Source of the DNA: Clostridia bacterium
Lineage (GTDB): Bacteria; Bacillota; Clostridia; Oscillospirales; Acutalibacteraceae
Assembly (NCBI GenBank): GCA_017425745.1
Contig: JAFOXT010000022.1
Span: 1 to 12,833, forward strand
Length of the DNA stretch: 12,833 bases
Direction of reading: 5' to 3'
The notes under the pieces are model-generated. The model searched no databases. It worked only from the letters and a program-made list of their open reading frames with translations, and was not told the DNA's origin. Shown piece after piece: positions 11,845 through 12,833 of the stretch; position 1 is the first letter of the stretch, and each line of letters begins with the position of its first letter. A program made the position numbers and the translations under genes.

Positions 11845-12833
11845 GTGAGGAAACAAAAAGACTCATCAGTGTAATTCCTTCCGAAAGACAGTTAAAGCTT
11901 TGCGATATGGAGTATTACAGCTTCATACATTTTGGTATTAATACAATCAACAATGTTGAATGGGGAAAAGGCAGCGAAAATATCGCTGCCTTTAATCCTA
12001 AGAAGCTGGATACTGACCAGTGGTGCAGTGTGCTTAAAGAAACGGGAAGTAAGGGTGTTATAATTACCGCAAAGCACCATGACGGTTTCTGCCTTTGGGC
12101 AACAAAGGAAACTGACCACTGTGTTACCAATACTCCTTTTAAAAAGGATATCGTAAAGATGCTGAGTGACAGCTGTAAAAAATATGGTCTTGAATTCGGA
12201 ATTTACCTTTCTCCCTGGGACAGGCACGAAAAAACTTACGGCACAGAGGAATATAATGACTTTTATATCCGTCAGCTGAAGGAGCTTTGCACAAACTATG
12301 GCGAAGTGTTCTGCTTCTGGTTTGACGGTGCCTGCGGTGAAGGCCCTAACGGCAAAAAGCAGGTATACGACTGGCAGAGATATTACAGCACAATCCGTGA
12401 GCTTCAGCCAAATGCTGTAATCAGTGTGTGCGGACCTGACGTGCGCTGGATAGGCAACGAAGCAGGTAAAGTGCGCGAAAGCGAATGGAGTGTAATTCCT
12501 GCTTACAGTGAAAAAGCAGACGCAGTAATGGAAAAATCGCAGAAGAACGATGACGGTGGCAAGCAGGTGCTTGTTCTCAATGAACGTGAAACCGATCTTG
12601 GTTCAAGAGAACGTCTTTGTGGCTGCGAGGAGCTTATGTTCAAGCCTGCTGAGGCAGACGTTTCAATTAATCTCGGTTGGTTCTGGCACGGCAATCTGTA
12701 TTATCTCTTCAAGAAAAACCGCACTGCAAAAGACCTTGCAGATATTTATTTTAAAACAGTAGGCGGCAATGCAACCCTTCTTCTTAATGTTCCGCCTAAC
12801 AGAGACGGCCTTATCGATAAAAGAGAAATCAGA
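11845..12833 (+). CDS. GH29 alpha-L-fucosidase, 3' truncated by window edge, 5' end apparently frameshifted
   Basis: A glycoside hydrolase family 29 enzyme that removes alpha-L-fucose from glycans with retention. The main frame is open without a stop from 11787 to the window end. Visible features are PSERQLKLCDMEYYSFIHFG (family N-terminal signature, ending about 11934), AKHHDGFCLW (His-His-Asp-Gly substrate-site motif), YLSPWDRH, and FWFDGACGEGPNGK with the likely nucleophile Asp at 12324-12326. The late LNVPPNRDGLI motif shows that only part of the C-terminus is missing. No signal peptide is seen, so it is probably cytoplasmic. No ATG, GTG or TTG lies in frame before ATG 11907, which is too late because it falls inside the conserved start. 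GTG 11845 with AAGGGA would give VRKQK and then need a -1 shift, or one extra A, in the A tract at 11855-11859 to read RLISVIPSERQL. The gene follows the FnIII-DUF4474 gene by 48 bp without a terminator. Confidence 0.88.

Overview
The window looks like chromosomal DNA from a low-to-moderate GC, gut-type Clostridia (Oscillospiraceae/Ruminococcaceae-like). The reasons are a murA-divIB/ftsQ-ftsZ division and cell-wall block, strong AGGAGG ribosome binding sites, secreted proteins with Pro-Thr linkers, DUF4474 proteins and a GH29 fucosidase. The taxonomic placement is inference; no rRNA or other marker is present.

Positions 1-4357 are the end of a division/cell-wall (dcw-type) cluster on the + strand: the 3' part of murA (5' end outside the window), ftsQ/divIB with a very long basic cytoplasmic tail, and ftsZ with its own extended -10 promoter and a strong terminator. 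There is no ftsA between ftsQ and ftsZ. The murA-ftsQ gap and the spacer after ftsZ each hold a 260-270 bp non-coding fold-back element (1097-1357 and 4358-4629). The two elements share core blocks, but their terminal inverted repeats are unrelated in sequence, and both kinds of arm are built on a 7-base period. This is the most unusual structure in the window.

Positions 4672-6734 encode two exported proteins, each behind its own promoter-like sequence: a membrane-anchored Pro-Thr-linker DUF4474 protein, and a very acidic, arginine-free surface protein with a TPKTGD/hydrophobic/KKK tail. A 14-bp GNRA-loop terminator closes the block.

Positions 6749-11796 begin with a D-2-hydroxyacid dehydrogenase on the - strand, divergent from a + strand series: TVP38/TMEM64-family membrane protein, a galactokinase-like GHMP kinase, and a secreted protein with four fibronectin III domains ending in a second DUF4474 domain. 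The intergenic region at 7709-7949 carries good promoters in both directions. The dehydrogenase leader has a hairpin that could bring a distant Shine-Dalgarno sequence next to the start codon.

From about 11845 to the window end lies the 5' part of a GH29 alpha-L-fucosidase. Its reading frame has no ATG/GTG/TTG where the protein should begin. A GTG with a ribosome binding site is one base out of frame, which suggests a lost A in an A tract, a programmed -1 shift, a sequence error or a non-canonical start. Fucosidase plus a sugar kinase fits host- or plant-glycan use, but the substrate is inference. No tRNA, rRNA, CRISPR array or transposase gene was seen.
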